Below, piece by piece: positions 1 through 7,227 of a DNA stretch of 45,895 bases. The notes beneath the pieces were generated by a model that did no database searches, was not told the DNA's origin, and saw nothing but the letters and a program-made list of their open reading frames with translations. Both the position numbers and the translations under genes were made by a program. Location of the stretch: the NCBI GenBank assembly GCA_900473415.1, contig UCLR01000022.1, positions 1 to 45,895 of the forward strand, given 5' to 3'. Numbering within the stretch: the stretch's first letter is position 1; every line of letters begins with the position of its first letter. Source of the stretch: Hyphomicrobiales bacterium (lineage in GTDB: Bacteria; Pseudomonadota; Alphaproteobacteria; Rhizobiales; Beijerinckiaceae).

Positions 1-413
1 GCGATCTCGCGCGCCGCCGCTCCCGCCAGCAGGACGAGGAAGAGCACATCGGCCAGCATGGCGAGCTGCCAGCCGATCAGGCCGGAGACCATGATCGCGA
101 CGCGGCCGACCAGCCACGCGGCAACGAGGACGGCGAGCGGCTTGCCCTGCACGGGCAGCCGGCCGGTCCAGTTCGGGATGGCCGTCAGTAGAAAGCCGCC
201 GATCGCGGCGGCCTGGTACCCGAAGAGCATCTCATGGACATGCCAGTCCACCGGCGCGAAGGCCGTCGGGACGGACAGGTGTCCCGTGACGAAAGGCAGC
301 CAGATCAGGATCGTGAGTCCGGCCTGCAGGGCAGCCAGAAGGAAGAACGGCCGGAAGCCGTAAGAAAAAAGAGCGGGCCCTTCATAGGCCCGCAATCTCG
401 GGATGGGCGCCAT
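1..413 (-). CDS. nnrS: NnrS family membrane protein, 3' end outside the window
   Basis: The first 137 codons are present; the remainder lies beyond the left edge. NnrS proteins are polytopic haem- and copper-containing inner-membrane proteins linked to nitric oxide stress and denitrification. The N-terminus reads MAPIPRLRAYEGPALFSYGF, then the family's amphipathic YGFRPFF segment. Near residue 57 comes the characteristic W-H-V-H-E-M-L-F-G motif with two histidines, then hydrophobic helices. It is last in a minus-strand run after ubiTUV, the unknown gene and pseudoazurin, 57 bp beyond the pseudoazurin stop, so it may share that promoter. It is one of three nnrS paralogues in the window. The start at 413 is the only ATG that keeps the whole YGFRPFF segment. 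Family assignment is confident; the exact biochemical role of NnrS is not settled. Confidence 0.9.
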   Translation of the reverse strand, partial: MAPIPRLRAYEGPALFSYGFRPFFLLAALQAGLTILIWLPFVTGHLSVPTAFAPVDWHVHEMLFGYQAAAIGGFLLTAIPNWTGRLPVQGKPLAVLVAAWLVGRVAIMVSGLIGWQLAMLADVLFLVLLAGAAAREI

Positions 414-470
414 TGGATCCGTCCTCCGCGCGGCCGGCACATCCGGCCGCGCCCAGCGATGTCTTTCGTG

Positions 471-917
471 TTACTGGGCCTTGGCGAGCTGGTTCGCCTT
501 GGCGAGGAGATCGGCGAAGACCTGCTTGGCCTTGCCCGGATGCTTGGCTGCGGCGGCTGCGTCCATGTTGGTCGGCTCGCCGACCACGACCAGGGCCACC
601 ATGCCCATGCCGTAGTGCGGCTTGCAGCGGACGCCGTAGACGCCGTTCTCCTTGAAGGTCACGGCGACCTCCTCGTTCATCTTGCCCGTGAAGGGCTCCG
701 CGCCGGCCGGCAGCATCTCGGGGATGCTCTCGGCATTGTGGCTCTTGTCGGTGGGAACGAACTTCACCGTGTCGCCCGGCGCAACCTTGACGATCGCCGG
801 CTCGAACACCATCGCGCCCGCGGCGCCCTTATTGAGCATCTTGATCTCGACTTCGGCGGCATTTGCACCGGCGGCAGCGGCCATCATCAGCGCGCCAGCC
901 AGAATAGTCCTGAACAT
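471..917 (-). CDS. Pseudoazurin (periplasmic blue copper protein)
   Basis: Small periplasmic type 1 copper protein that carries electrons from the bc1 complex to copper nitrite reductase or N2O reductase in denitrifiers. The start at 917 gives [20 protein letters not shown], a clean Sec signal peptide cut before AEVEIKML, and is preceded by GAAGGAGAAGAAC. An upstream in-frame ATG at 962 would add an arginine-rich leader and is less likely. The copper ligands are visible: His in KSHNAE, then Cys and His in the CKPH motif, and Met in GMGM. The 148-residue precursor fits the family. A perfect TTGCG-N4-CGCAA palindrome sits about 78 bp upstream. Neither nirK nor nosZ is in the window, so its partner enzyme is not visible. 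Confidence 0.95.
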   Translation of the reverse strand: MFRTILAGALMMAAAAGANAAEVEIKMLNKGAAGAMVFEPAIVKVAPGDTVKFVPTDKSHNAESIPEMLPAGAEPFTGKMNEEVAVTFKENGVYGVRCKPHYGMGMVALVVVGEPTNMDAAAAAKHPGKAKQVFADLLAKANQLAKAQ

Positions 918-994
918 TGTTCTTCTCCTTCGTTGCAGCGGGCTTTCAGCCCCTCGCTGCAACGCAACATTAGCGGGGACGGACCTCGCCCAAC

Positions 995-1008
995 TTGCGA
1001 TAACGCAA
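995..1008 (-). promoter_or_regulatory. NnrR/FNR-type operator upstream of pseudoazurin
   Basis: TTGCGATAACGCAA is a perfect 5-4-5 inverted repeat. It differs from the FNR consensus TTGAT-N4-ATCAA only in the inner bases of each half and matches the TTGCG-N4-CGCAA form described for NnrR of photosynthetic alphaproteobacteria. Its centre is about 84 bp upstream of the pseudoazurin start codon, in a stretch with no gene. The inference is control by NO or low oxygen through a CRP/FNR-family activator. Confidence 0.75.
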
Positions 1009-1025
1009 ATATGCGGCGGGTTGCG

Positions 1026-1397
1026 TCAGAGCTCCCGCAGCGCGGCGGCGCCGGCCTCGGCGCTGAGCGCGATTTCGACGAAGAGCAGCGCCAGCTCCTC
1101 GAACACGGTTCTGTCGTCCTCGGACTCGGTCAGGGTGTCGAGCTCGGTGAGGAAGGAGAGTAGCGCCGCGATCCGCTCCTTCTGATCGCGCGCGGCAGCG
1201 AGTTTGCGCCGCGACTCGCGCCGGCGCTCGAGCTGGTCGAAACGCTCGAGCGCGCCGTCGAGCGACTCGCTGCAGGTGCAGTTGAGGTCCTCCGGGCGCA
1301 GCGCCCGGCGCAGCCTGCCGATCAATTCGCTTGCAGGCGTCACCGGCGCGCCGCGTTCAGCGCCGTGTCGCGAGCCTCTGTCGTGCGCGCCACTCAT
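1026..1397 (-). CDS. Uncharacterised 123-residue helical protein in the ubiTUV operon
   Basis: I do not recognise this protein. It is charged and apparently soluble, with no signal peptide or membrane segment. Around residue 39 is the segment LNCTCSESLDGAL with two closely spaced cysteines. A strongly basic stretch (LERRRESRRKLAAARDQ) and a leucine-rich acidic helix follow, suggesting a helical bundle. GGGAGCGAGG stands just before the ATG. It starts 30 bp after the ubiV stop on the same strand and lies between ubiV and pseudoazurin, so it is probably co-transcribed with the anaerobic ubiquinone genes. A role there is guesswork. That it is a real gene is supported by its operon position and ribosome site. 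Confidence 0.65.
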   Translation of the reverse strand: MSGAHDRGSRHGAERGAPVTPASELIGRLRRALRPEDLNCTCSESLDGALERFDQLERRRESRRKLAAARDQKERIAALLSFLTELDTLTESEDDRTVFEELALLFVEIALSAEAGAAALREL

Positions 1398-1427
1398 GCC
1401 TCGCTCCCTTCGGCGTCCTGCCGGAGT

Positions 1428-2348
1428 TCAACGCAACTCTCCCAGGCTCCCGGGCCCGGTTCCCATGCGGACGTGACCGGCGGCGCCATGCAGGAAGCCG
1501 TTGGCCAGCGGCACGTCCGGATAGATCTCGCTCAATCGTCGCTCGGCCTCCTCGGCATCGAGGCGCTCGTCGGCGACATCGCGGAACAGCCGCGCCACCG
1601 CGACCATGTCGCAAACCTGGGGCGAAAGGCGCAGCGATGCGAGGCCGGCGCGGCGGATGGCCGGGATATCGCGCAGCAGGCTGGTGCAGCCATGCGCGAG
1701 CGTCTGCACGCCGTTGACCGACAGGAAGCCGTCCCCGTCGAGCGTCTTCACCGGCATGCCGTCGGGGTCGAGCTCGCAGACGAAGCGGCAATTGTCCTTG
1801 GTCGCCTTGTGGGCGCGCGCATGGTAGCAGCGCGCCGAGATCGCCAGCGGCGCCCTGCCGAAGGCGAAGAGCTCGATCGCGACCTCGGGCAGCGCGGCGG
1901 CAATCGTCGCCGCAGCCGTCAGGGGCAGCTCGGGTGGCAGGCAGATGCGTGTCGCCCCGCGACCTGCCAGGAAGCCGGCGGTCACCTCGTTATAGACGTT
2001 GACGAAGGGCCCGGCCGCGAAGGGCCGCCCTCCGAGCGAGGCGAGGCAGGTCAGGTCGTTGATCTCGACCTCGGCCTCGTTGGCGGCCTCCATCAACGCG
2101 CGCGTCTGGCGTCGCTCGCGCGGCAGCGAGACCAGGATCAGCGAGGCATGCAGGACGCGCTTGCCGGCAGCCTGCAGCCGCTCGACCACGTCGGGGACAT
2201 GATCCTGCTTGAACGGTGCGCGCTTCGAGCAGACCGCCTCGCCGATGACGACGGTATCGACCGGCGCCTCGTCCGCGATGCGGTAGTGGAAGTCGCGCCA
2301 TTGCTCCGGCGACCAGTGGTAGAGGACAGGGCCGAGGGTAAGCTGCAT
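1428..2348 (-). CDS. ubiV: UbiV, Fe-S subunit of oxygen-independent ubiquinone hydroxylase
   Basis: UbiV (peptidase U32 family) pairs with UbiU to hydroxylate ubiquinone precursors without O2, using prephenate as oxygen donor in E. coli. The 306-residue protein starts MQLTLGPVLYHW. It keeps the four 4Fe-4S cysteines at residues 40, 174, 187 and 191, with the same 13- and 4-residue spacings as E. coli C180, C193 and C197. The motif GEAVCSKR carries the first. It begins 18 bp after the ubiU stop, in the order ubiT-ubiU-ubiV. Together with hemN and pseudoazurin nearby it indicates quinone synthesis during anoxic respiration. U32 proteases and RlhA-type hydroxylases are relatives, but the UbiU partner and cysteine pattern exclude them. 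Confidence 0.95.
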   Translation of the reverse strand: MQLTLGPVLYHWSPEQWRDFHYRIADEAPVDTVVIGEAVCSKRAPFKQDHVPDVVERLQAAGKRVLHASLILVSLPRERRQTRALMEAANEAEVEINDLTCLASLGGRPFAAGPFVNVYNEVTAGFLAGRGATRICLPPELPLTAAATIAAALPEVAIELFAFGRAPLAISARCYHARAHKATKDNCRFVCELDPDGMPVKTLDGDGFLSVNGVQTLAHGCTSLLRDIPAIRRAGLASLRLSPQVCDMVAVARLFRDVADERLDAEEAERRLSEIYPDVPLANGFLHGAAGHVRMGTGPGSLGELR

Positions 2349-2366
2349 AGCCGGTTCCTTGAGGCG

Positions 2367-3344
2367 CTAGCGCCAGCTCTTGCGATAGGCGCCGACCGTG
2401 CCGGTCTGCCCTTCCGCCATGGCGGCGAGGCCGGCCGAGGACGCGGTCTGGCCCTTGTCGAGCCCGGAGAGAATGTCGCGGAAGGAGCGCACCACCTCGG
2501 CGATATAGGCGCGTCCGCGCTGACGGCCCTCGATCTTGAGCGCGGTGACGCCGGCATCGCGCAGCGCCGGCAGCATCACGGCGGCATCGAGGCTGACCGG
2601 CTCCTCGAAGATGTAGCCCGAGCCCTTCGGCGTCGCGAAGCGCCCCTTGCAGAGTGTCGGATAGCCGGCGAGCTCGTTCTTGCCGAAGCTGTTGATGGTG
2701 AAGCCGCCGAGCGTCGAGGAGATGCGGCCGTCGCGCTCGGTGTAGGCGACATCGCTCGCCGGCGAGCAGACCCCGTTCATGTTCGGCGATTTGCCGGTGG
2801 CGTAGGAGGAGAGCGAGCAGCGCCCTTCCTCCATGACGCAGAGGCCGCCGAAGACGAAGACCTCGGTCTCGCAGTCGCTCTCGCGCACGATCGTGGCGAT
2901 CTCCATCACGTTCAGCACGCGCGGCAGCACGACGCGGCGCGCGCCGAAAGCCTCGACATAGAAGCGGATCGCGTCGGGATTGGCCGCGCCGGCCTGCACC
3001 GAGACATGCAGCCTCTGGTCGGGATGGCGGCGCGACGCATAGTCGAGCGTCGCAAGGTCGGCCAGGATCAGCGCGTCGGCCCCGGCGGCTGCGGCATCGT
3101 CCACCGCGGCCTGCCAGAGCTCGAAGGAGCCGGCGCGCGCGAAGGTGTTGATCGCCACCAGCACCTTGACGCCATGGCGATGCGCGAAGGCGATGCCCTT
3201 GCGCAGCTCCTCGCGCGAGAAGTTGAGGCCCGGGAAGTTGCGTGCATTGGTCTCGTCGCGGAAGCCGCAATAGATCGCATCGGCTCCCGCCTCGACGGCG
3301 GCTTCGAGGCTTGCAGGCGTTCCGGCCGGGCAGATCAGTTCCAT
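2367..3344 (-). CDS. ubiU: UbiU, Fe-S subunit of oxygen-independent ubiquinone hydroxylase
   Basis: U32-family partner of UbiV. The 325-residue protein opens MELICPAGTPASLEAAVEAG, a hallmark of the family. Cysteines at 169, 176, 193 and 232 fall at exactly the residue numbers of the 4Fe-4S ligands of E. coli UbiU (motifs GGLCVMEEGRCS, NGVCSP, PTLCKG). The start codon lies inside the last codons of ubiT (10-bp overlap), implying translational coupling. UbiU-UbiV-UbiT is the established oxygen-independent ubiquinone module in Proteobacteria, replacing the flavin monooxygenases UbiF/H/I under anoxia. No disruption is seen. Confidence 0.96.
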   Translation of the reverse strand: MELICPAGTPASLEAAVEAGADAIYCGFRDETNARNFPGLNFSREELRKGIAFAHRHGVKVLVAINTFARAGSFELWQAAVDDAAAAGADALILADLATLDYASRRHPDQRLHVSVQAGAANPDAIRFYVEAFGARRVVLPRVLNVMEIATIVRESDCETEVFVFGGLCVMEEGRCSLSSYATGKSPNMNGVCSPASDVAYTERDGRISSTLGGFTINSFGKNELAGYPTLCKGRFATPKGSGYIFEEPVSLDAAVMLPALRDAGVTALKIEGRQRGRAYIAEVVRSFRDILSGLDKGQTASSAGLAAMAEGQTGTVGAYRKSWR

Positions 3345-3886
3345 GCCCGGCCTCCGGGGAGGGCAGGCAGCGACCGCACTCGCTTGCGCAGCGCATCGGA
3401 TAGGCGCGTCGCCAACGGCGCAAAGCCGCCGAGCAGGATGTTGTCGAAATCGATCCGCGCATCGTCGATGGCGTTGCGCAGCGCAAGCGCCGCGGCGACG
3501 TCACCCTCCACCCAGAGCACGCGGGAGAAGAACAGGGCGTCGCCGTCGAACGTCCCTTCCGCCATGCCGATCAGGCCGGCGAGCGGACCACGGATGCTGG
3601 CGTCGAGCCCTTCCGGCAGTTCGCGGACGGCGCGCACCACCGGGCGGCCCGGCTTGGGCTCCAGCACGAAGGCGAAAGGCAGGTCGGTCGGGTCGATGCC
3701 GAAGCGCTTCTCGGCATGCTCGCCGAGGCGGTCATAGAGCTCTGGATAGGCACGGCTGATCCGCGCCAGCATCAGCGCCAGCGCCGGCTGCAGCGGCGCG
3801 AGCGGCAAGGGTGCGACGGCTCGCGCGAGCCATTGTGGCAGCCGGGGCGGAAGCCCCTGCAGCTCTGTCGTTTCCGGATCGCGCAT
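3335..3886 (-). CDS. ubiT: UbiT, SCP2-domain lipid-binding ubiquinone biosynthesis protein
   Basis: UbiT is the anaerobic counterpart of UbiJ: an SCP2 sterol-carrier-like protein that holds hydrophobic ubiquinone intermediates in the soluble complex. It has 183 residues (E. coli about 174). The SCP2 fold shows in the middle: FVLEPKPGRPVVRAV, then SIRGPLAGLIGMAEG and a DGDALFFSRVLWVEGD strand, typical of the lipid-binding sheet. It heads the minus-strand operon and overlaps ubiU by 10 bp. Its ATG is 72 bp from the divergent ubiD start, so the two operons share a short promoter region. The sequence alone could be called a generic SCP2 protein; the ubiUV linkage fixes the call. Confidence 0.92.
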   Translation of the reverse strand: MRDPETTELQGLPPRLPQWLARAVAPLPLAPLQPALALMLARISRAYPELYDRLGEHAEKRFGIDPTDLPFAFVLEPKPGRPVVRAVRELPEGLDASIRGPLAGLIGMAEGTFDGDALFFSRVLWVEGDVAAALALRNAIDDARIDFDNILLGGFAPLATRLSDALRKRVRSLPALPGGRAWN

Positions 3887-3932
3887 CGATCACCTCCGGA
3901 GAACGAGACTAGGCCGCAGGCCGCCGCAGTCC

Positions 3933-3946
3933 TTGTTCCCGCGCAA
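3933..3946. promoter_or_regulatory. Possible FNR/NnrR-like half-conserved site between ubiT and ubiD
   Basis: TTGTT-CCCG-CGCAA has the TTG-N8-CAA frame of CRP/FNR-family sites. Its right half equals that of the perfect TTGCG-N4-CGCAA palindrome before pseudoazurin; the left half deviates at two bases. It is the only candidate in the 72-bp divergent ubiT-ubiD spacer, but it is close to the ubiD start codon. This is a weak prediction. Confidence 0.35.
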
Positions 3947-3958
3947 AGACGATGCCGA

Positions 3959-5518
3959 ATGAAGCAGCGCATGGTCGGGCAACCGGAGCCATTGCCCTTG
4001 CCGATCCGAGACCTGCCCCGTTTCCGCGACCTCAACGCGTTCCTCGCTCATCTCGAAGCCGCCGGGCAGTTGCGACGGATCGCCGAGCCGGTCAGCGTGG
4101 TGCACGAGATCACCGAGATCCACCGCAGGGTCATTGCGGAGGGTGGTCCGGCGCTGCTGTTCGAGCGCCCGGTGCAGCCGGCTGGAACGGTCTCGCCTGT
4201 TCCGCTCCTGACCAATCTCTTCGGCACGGTCGAGCGGGTCGCCTGGGGGCTGGGCGTCGAGGAACGCAACCTGCCGGCGCTCGGGCGCGTCCTCGCCGAG
4301 TTGCGCGAGCCCCGGCCGCCGCGCGGGCTTGCCGAGGCCTGGCAGGCGTTGCCGCTGGCGCGCGCTGCGCTCTCGATGCGACCGCGCGAGACGAAACGCG
4401 CGCCGGTACAGGAGCTGATCTTCCGCGGAGAGGAGGTCGATCTGACGGCGCTGCCGGTGCAGCTCTGCTGGCCGGGCGAGCCCGCGCCGCTGATCACCTG
4501 GCCGCTGGTGCTGACGGCGCCGCCCGAGCCCTCGCCCGAGGACGGGGGCAATCTCGGCGTCTACCGCATGCAGGTGCTCGGGCGGGACCGTGCCATCCTG
4601 CGCTGGCTCGCCCATCGCGGCGGGGCGCGTCACCATGCGCAATGGCGCAGGCTCGGCCGCGACATGCCCGTCGCGGTGGTGATCGGCGCCGATCCGGCGA
4701 CGATCCTCTCGGCCGTGCTGCCGCTGCCCGAAACGGTTCCCGAATTGCGCTTCTCCGGGCTGTTGCGCGGCGAGCGCCCGTCGCTTGTTCCTTGCGTCAG
4801 CGTCCCGCTCGCCGTGCCGGCCGAGGCCGAGATCGTGATCGAAGGCTGGGTCTCGCCCGACGAGACGGCGCCGGAAGGCCCCTATGGCGACCACACGGGC
4901 TACTACAATGCGGTCGAGCCCTTCCCGGTGATGCGGGTGACGGCGGTGACGATGCGGCGGACACCGCTCTATCTCTCGACCTTCACCGGGCGTGCGCCGG
5001 ACGAACCCTCGCGCATCGGCGAGGCGCTGAACGTGCTGTTCCTGCCGCTGCTGCGCCGGCAATTCCCGGAGGTCACCGATTTCTGGCTGGCGCCGGAGGC
5101 CTGCTCCTACCGGATCGCCGTCGTCTCCATCGCCAAGCGCTATCCGGGCCAGGCGCGGCGGCTGATGCTCGGCCTGTGGTCGATGCTGCCGCAGTTCAGC
5201 TACACCAAGCTCGTCATCATCGTGGACGAGGACATCGACCCGCGCGACTGGGCGCAGGTAATGTGGGCGGTCGCGACCCGCGCCGACGCCAGCCGCGACC
5301 TCGTCACCCTCACCGACACCCCGATCGACTACCTCGACTTCGCCTCGCCGAAGCCGGGGCTGGGCGGCAAGCTCGGCATCGACGCCACCAACAAGCTGCC
5401 GCCCGAGACCGAGCGCGAATGGGGCCGGCCGATGGCGATGGACCCTGCCGTCGAGGCTCGCATCGACGCGCTCTGGCCTTCTCTCGGGTTGTTCCCCGCT
5501 TCCGGAGCCCCGCGATGA
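3959..5518 (+). CDS. ubiD: UbiD-family prenylated-FMN decarboxylase (ubiquinone pathway)
   Basis: UbiD uses prenylated FMN to remove the carboxyl group of 3-polyprenyl-4-hydroxybenzoate, an O2-independent step of ubiquinone synthesis. The start at 3959 gives MKQRMVGQPEPLPLPIRDL and 519 residues; a second ATG lies four codons on. Family marks are FRDLNAFLAHLEAAGQL near the N-terminus, the NLGVYRMQVL strand, and the conserved EGPYGDHTGYYN segment with active-site glutamate and metal ligands, followed by PEACSYRIAVVSI. It overlaps ubiX by 4 bp (ATGA). Many UbiD relatives act on other aromatic acids, but linkage to ubiX and ubiTUV favours the quinone role. Confidence 0.92.
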   Translation: MKQRMVGQPEPLPLPIRDLPRFRDLNAFLAHLEAAGQLRRIAEPVSVVHEITEIHRRVIAEGGPALLFERPVQPAGTVSPVPLLTNLFGTVERVAWGLGVEERNLPALGRVLAELREPRPPRGLAEAWQALPLARAALSMRPRETKRAPVQELIFRGEEVDLTALPVQLCWPGEPAPLITWPLVLTAPPEPSPEDGGNLGVYRMQVLGRDRAILRWLAHRGGARHHAQWRRLGRDMPVAVVIGADPATILSAVLPLPETVPELRFSGLLRGERPSLVPCVSVPLAVPAEAEIVIEGWVSPDETAPEGPYGDHTGYYNAVEPFPVMRVTAVTMRRTPLYLSTFTGRAPDEPSRIGEALNVLFLPLLRRQFPEVTDFWLAPEACSYRIAVVSIAKRYPGQARRLMLGLWSMLPQFSYTKLVIIVDEDIDPRDWAQVMWAVATRADASRDLVTLTDTPIDYLDFASPKPGLGGKLGIDATNKLPPETEREWGRPMAMDPAVEARIDALWPSLGLFPASGAPR

Positions 5519-6108
5519 GTCGCGCGCCACGCGTCATCGTCGGCATCAGCGGCGCCTCGGGGGCGGCGATCGGGCTGCGGGTGCTGGAGCGGCTGGCCAA
5601 GACCGGCCAGGTCGAGACCCATCTCGTCATCTCGCCCGCCGCAGAGCGGACGCTGGCCACCGAGATCAATCCGGCCGCGCCGGCGCGAGCGCGCCGCCTG
5701 GCCTCCCATTGCTACGATCCCACGGATATCGGCGCCACCATCGCCAGCGGCTCCTTCCGCACGGCTGGCATGATCATCGCGCCCTGCTCGATCCGCAGCC
5801 TTTCAGCCATCGCCTATGGCCAGCTCGACAACCTGCTGGCGCGTGCGGCCGACGTCCAGCTCAAGGAGCGGCGACGGCTCGTCCTGCTCGTGCGCGAGAG
5901 CCCGCTGCATCTCGGCCATCTGCGCGCCATGGCGCAAGTCACCGAATATGGTGCGATCGTCGCGCCGCCCGTCCCGGCCTTCTATATGAAGCCTGCCACC
6001 ATCCCGGAACTGGTGGATCTGATTGCGCTGCGCGCCATCGGCCTTCTCGACCTCGACCTCGGGGGCGAGGCGCTTCCGATCAGGGAATGGCAGGGTGGTG
6101 AGGCGTGA
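5515..6108 (+). CDS. ubiX: UbiX flavin prenyltransferase
   Basis: UbiX transfers dimethylallyl phosphate to reduced FMN, making the prenyl-FMN cofactor that UbiD needs. The protein has 197 residues. The N-terminal VIVGISGASGAAIGLRVLE is the FMN-phosphate-binding loop. The SGSFRTAGMIIAPCSIRSLS segment carries the conserved PCS motif, and the later LVRESPLHLGHLRAMAQ and PPVPAFYMKP match the dodecamer active-site region. It is translationally coupled to ubiD upstream (ATGA) and to nnrS downstream (GTGA), so enzyme and cofactor synthase are produced together. Confidence 0.96.
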   Translation: MSRAPRVIVGISGASGAAIGLRVLERLAKTGQVETHLVISPAAERTLATEINPAAPARARRLASHCYDPTDIGATIASGSFRTAGMIIAPCSIRSLSAIAYGQLDNLLARAADVQLKERRRLVLLVRESPLHLGHLRAMAQVTEYGAIVAPPVPAFYMKPATIPELVDLIALRAIGLLDLDLGGEALPIREWQGGEA

Positions 6109-7217
6109 CGGCGGTGGGCGGCTGCGCCGCCTGCTCGAGCCGGCCCTTTCGGATCTTCTTTGTCGTCGCCGCGCTCGCCGCCCTGGCAGGTGTCCTGCCT
6201 TGGCTCGCCGGGGTCTTGCCGGCTGACACGACGGCCGCGGCCTGGCATGGCGAGGTGCTGCTGTTCGGGATGGTGCCGGCGGTCATGGCCGGCTTCCTGC
6301 TGACGGCGCTGCCGCGCTGGACCCGCTCGCAGCCGGTCCCCCGGCATGTCGTGCGTGGCCTCGTGATGGTCTGGCTGGCAGGCAGGGCGACGCATCTTTG
6401 GTTGCCCACCCTGGCCGCGCCGATGGCGGCCGGCTTCATCCTGTGCATCGCGGCGGTCGTGGCCGTCGGCGTTCTGCGGGCCGGCGCCACGCGGGAAATC
6501 AAGGTTGTCCTTCTTCTGGTGCTGCTTGCGGCGGCCGCTGTCGTTCCGGAGCCCATCCCCGATATCATTCCGACCGGCTTCCGCCTCCGGCTCGCGCTGG
6601 CGGCGATCCTTGGCCTCGTCGCTGTGATCGGGGGCCGTGTCGCGCCGGCGCTGACGGCCTCCTACATCTCATTGCGCGGGCTGAATGACTGTCGGAGGCT
6701 GCCTCGCCCCTTCGAGATCGCGGCCGCTGTCTCGCTGGCGATCGCGCTCGGCTTCTGGTGCTGCGATGCGGCCGGGCAAGCGCTTGCGAGCCTGACCGCG
6801 GCGATCCTGCAAGCCATCCGCCTGCTCGGCTGGCGGCCGTGGCGTGTCGCGGGTAATCCGGGGCTTCTCGCCATTCACCTCGCCTATGCGTGGATTCCGC
6901 TCGGACTGGGGCTGAACGCGTTGCGCGGCGCCGGGTTGGGCGTTGGCGAAATCGCCGTGCTCCATGCCTGGGCCGTGGGCGCCGTCGGGTTGATGTGCCT
7001 CGCCGTCATGGCGAGCATGGTGCGTCGGCAATCGCGACTGGCCTTTTCCAGCACGGCAGGCTCATTGGCCATGTTGGCCGCCGGCGCGGTTGCCGCGCCG
7101 TTGCGGCTGCTGCCGGACTTCGGCCTGCCTGTTCAACTGAGTCAGGCGGCCCTGTGCTGGAGCGCCGCCTTCCTGCTCTTTCTCGCGGCGTATCGGCGGC
7201 CGCTCGGCCTGTCGTAA
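6105..7217 (+). CDS. nnrS: NnrS family membrane protein with divergent His motif
   Basis: A 370-residue polytopic membrane protein with about 10-12 hydrophobic helices. It uses a GTG start overlapping the ubiX stop (GTGA). Family features are the FLLTALPRWT segment after helix 2, GGRVAPALTASYIS, and the C-terminal layout. The signature W-H-x-H-E-M-L-F-G, intact in the other two paralogues here, reads W-H-G-E-V-L-L-F-G: the second His and the Glu are replaced, so haem or metal ligation may differ. The N-terminus is short, with two cysteines (GGCAACSSRPFRIFF). Third gene of the ubiD-ubiX operon, so it is likely produced when ubiquinone is made without oxygen. Confidence 0.85.
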   Translation: MTAVGGCAACSSRPFRIFFVVAALAALAGVLPWLAGVLPADTTAAAWHGEVLLFGMVPAVMAGFLLTALPRWTRSQPVPRHVVRGLVMVWLAGRATHLWLPTLAAPMAAGFILCIAAVVAVGVLRAGATREIKVVLLLVLLAAAAVVPEPIPDIIPTGFRLRLALAAILGLVAVIGGRVAPALTASYISLRGLNDCRRLPRPFEIAAAVSLAIALGFWCCDAAGQALASLTAAILQAIRLLGWRPWRVAGNPGLLAIHLAYAWIPLGLGLNALRGAGLGVGEIAVLHAWAVGAVGLMCLAVMASMVRRQSRLAFSSTAGSLAMLAAGAVAAPLRLLPDFGLPVQLSQAALCWSAAFLLFLAAYRRPLGLS

Positions 7218-7227
7218 TCGCGCCCGC

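Noticed and set aside
3335..3344. A frameshift joining ubiT and ubiU
   Set aside because: The 10-bp overlap is normal translational coupling; both proteins are complete.
1365..3737. A 790-codon open frame on the plus strand, antisense to the ubiTUV genes
   Set aside because: No recognisable fold, arginine- and aspartate-rich shadow composition, and it lies entirely opposite three well-supported genes. GC bias explains it.
3890..5530. A 546-codon minus-strand frame antisense to ubiD
   Set aside because: Composition is typical of a shadow frame and ubiD has clear family motifs.
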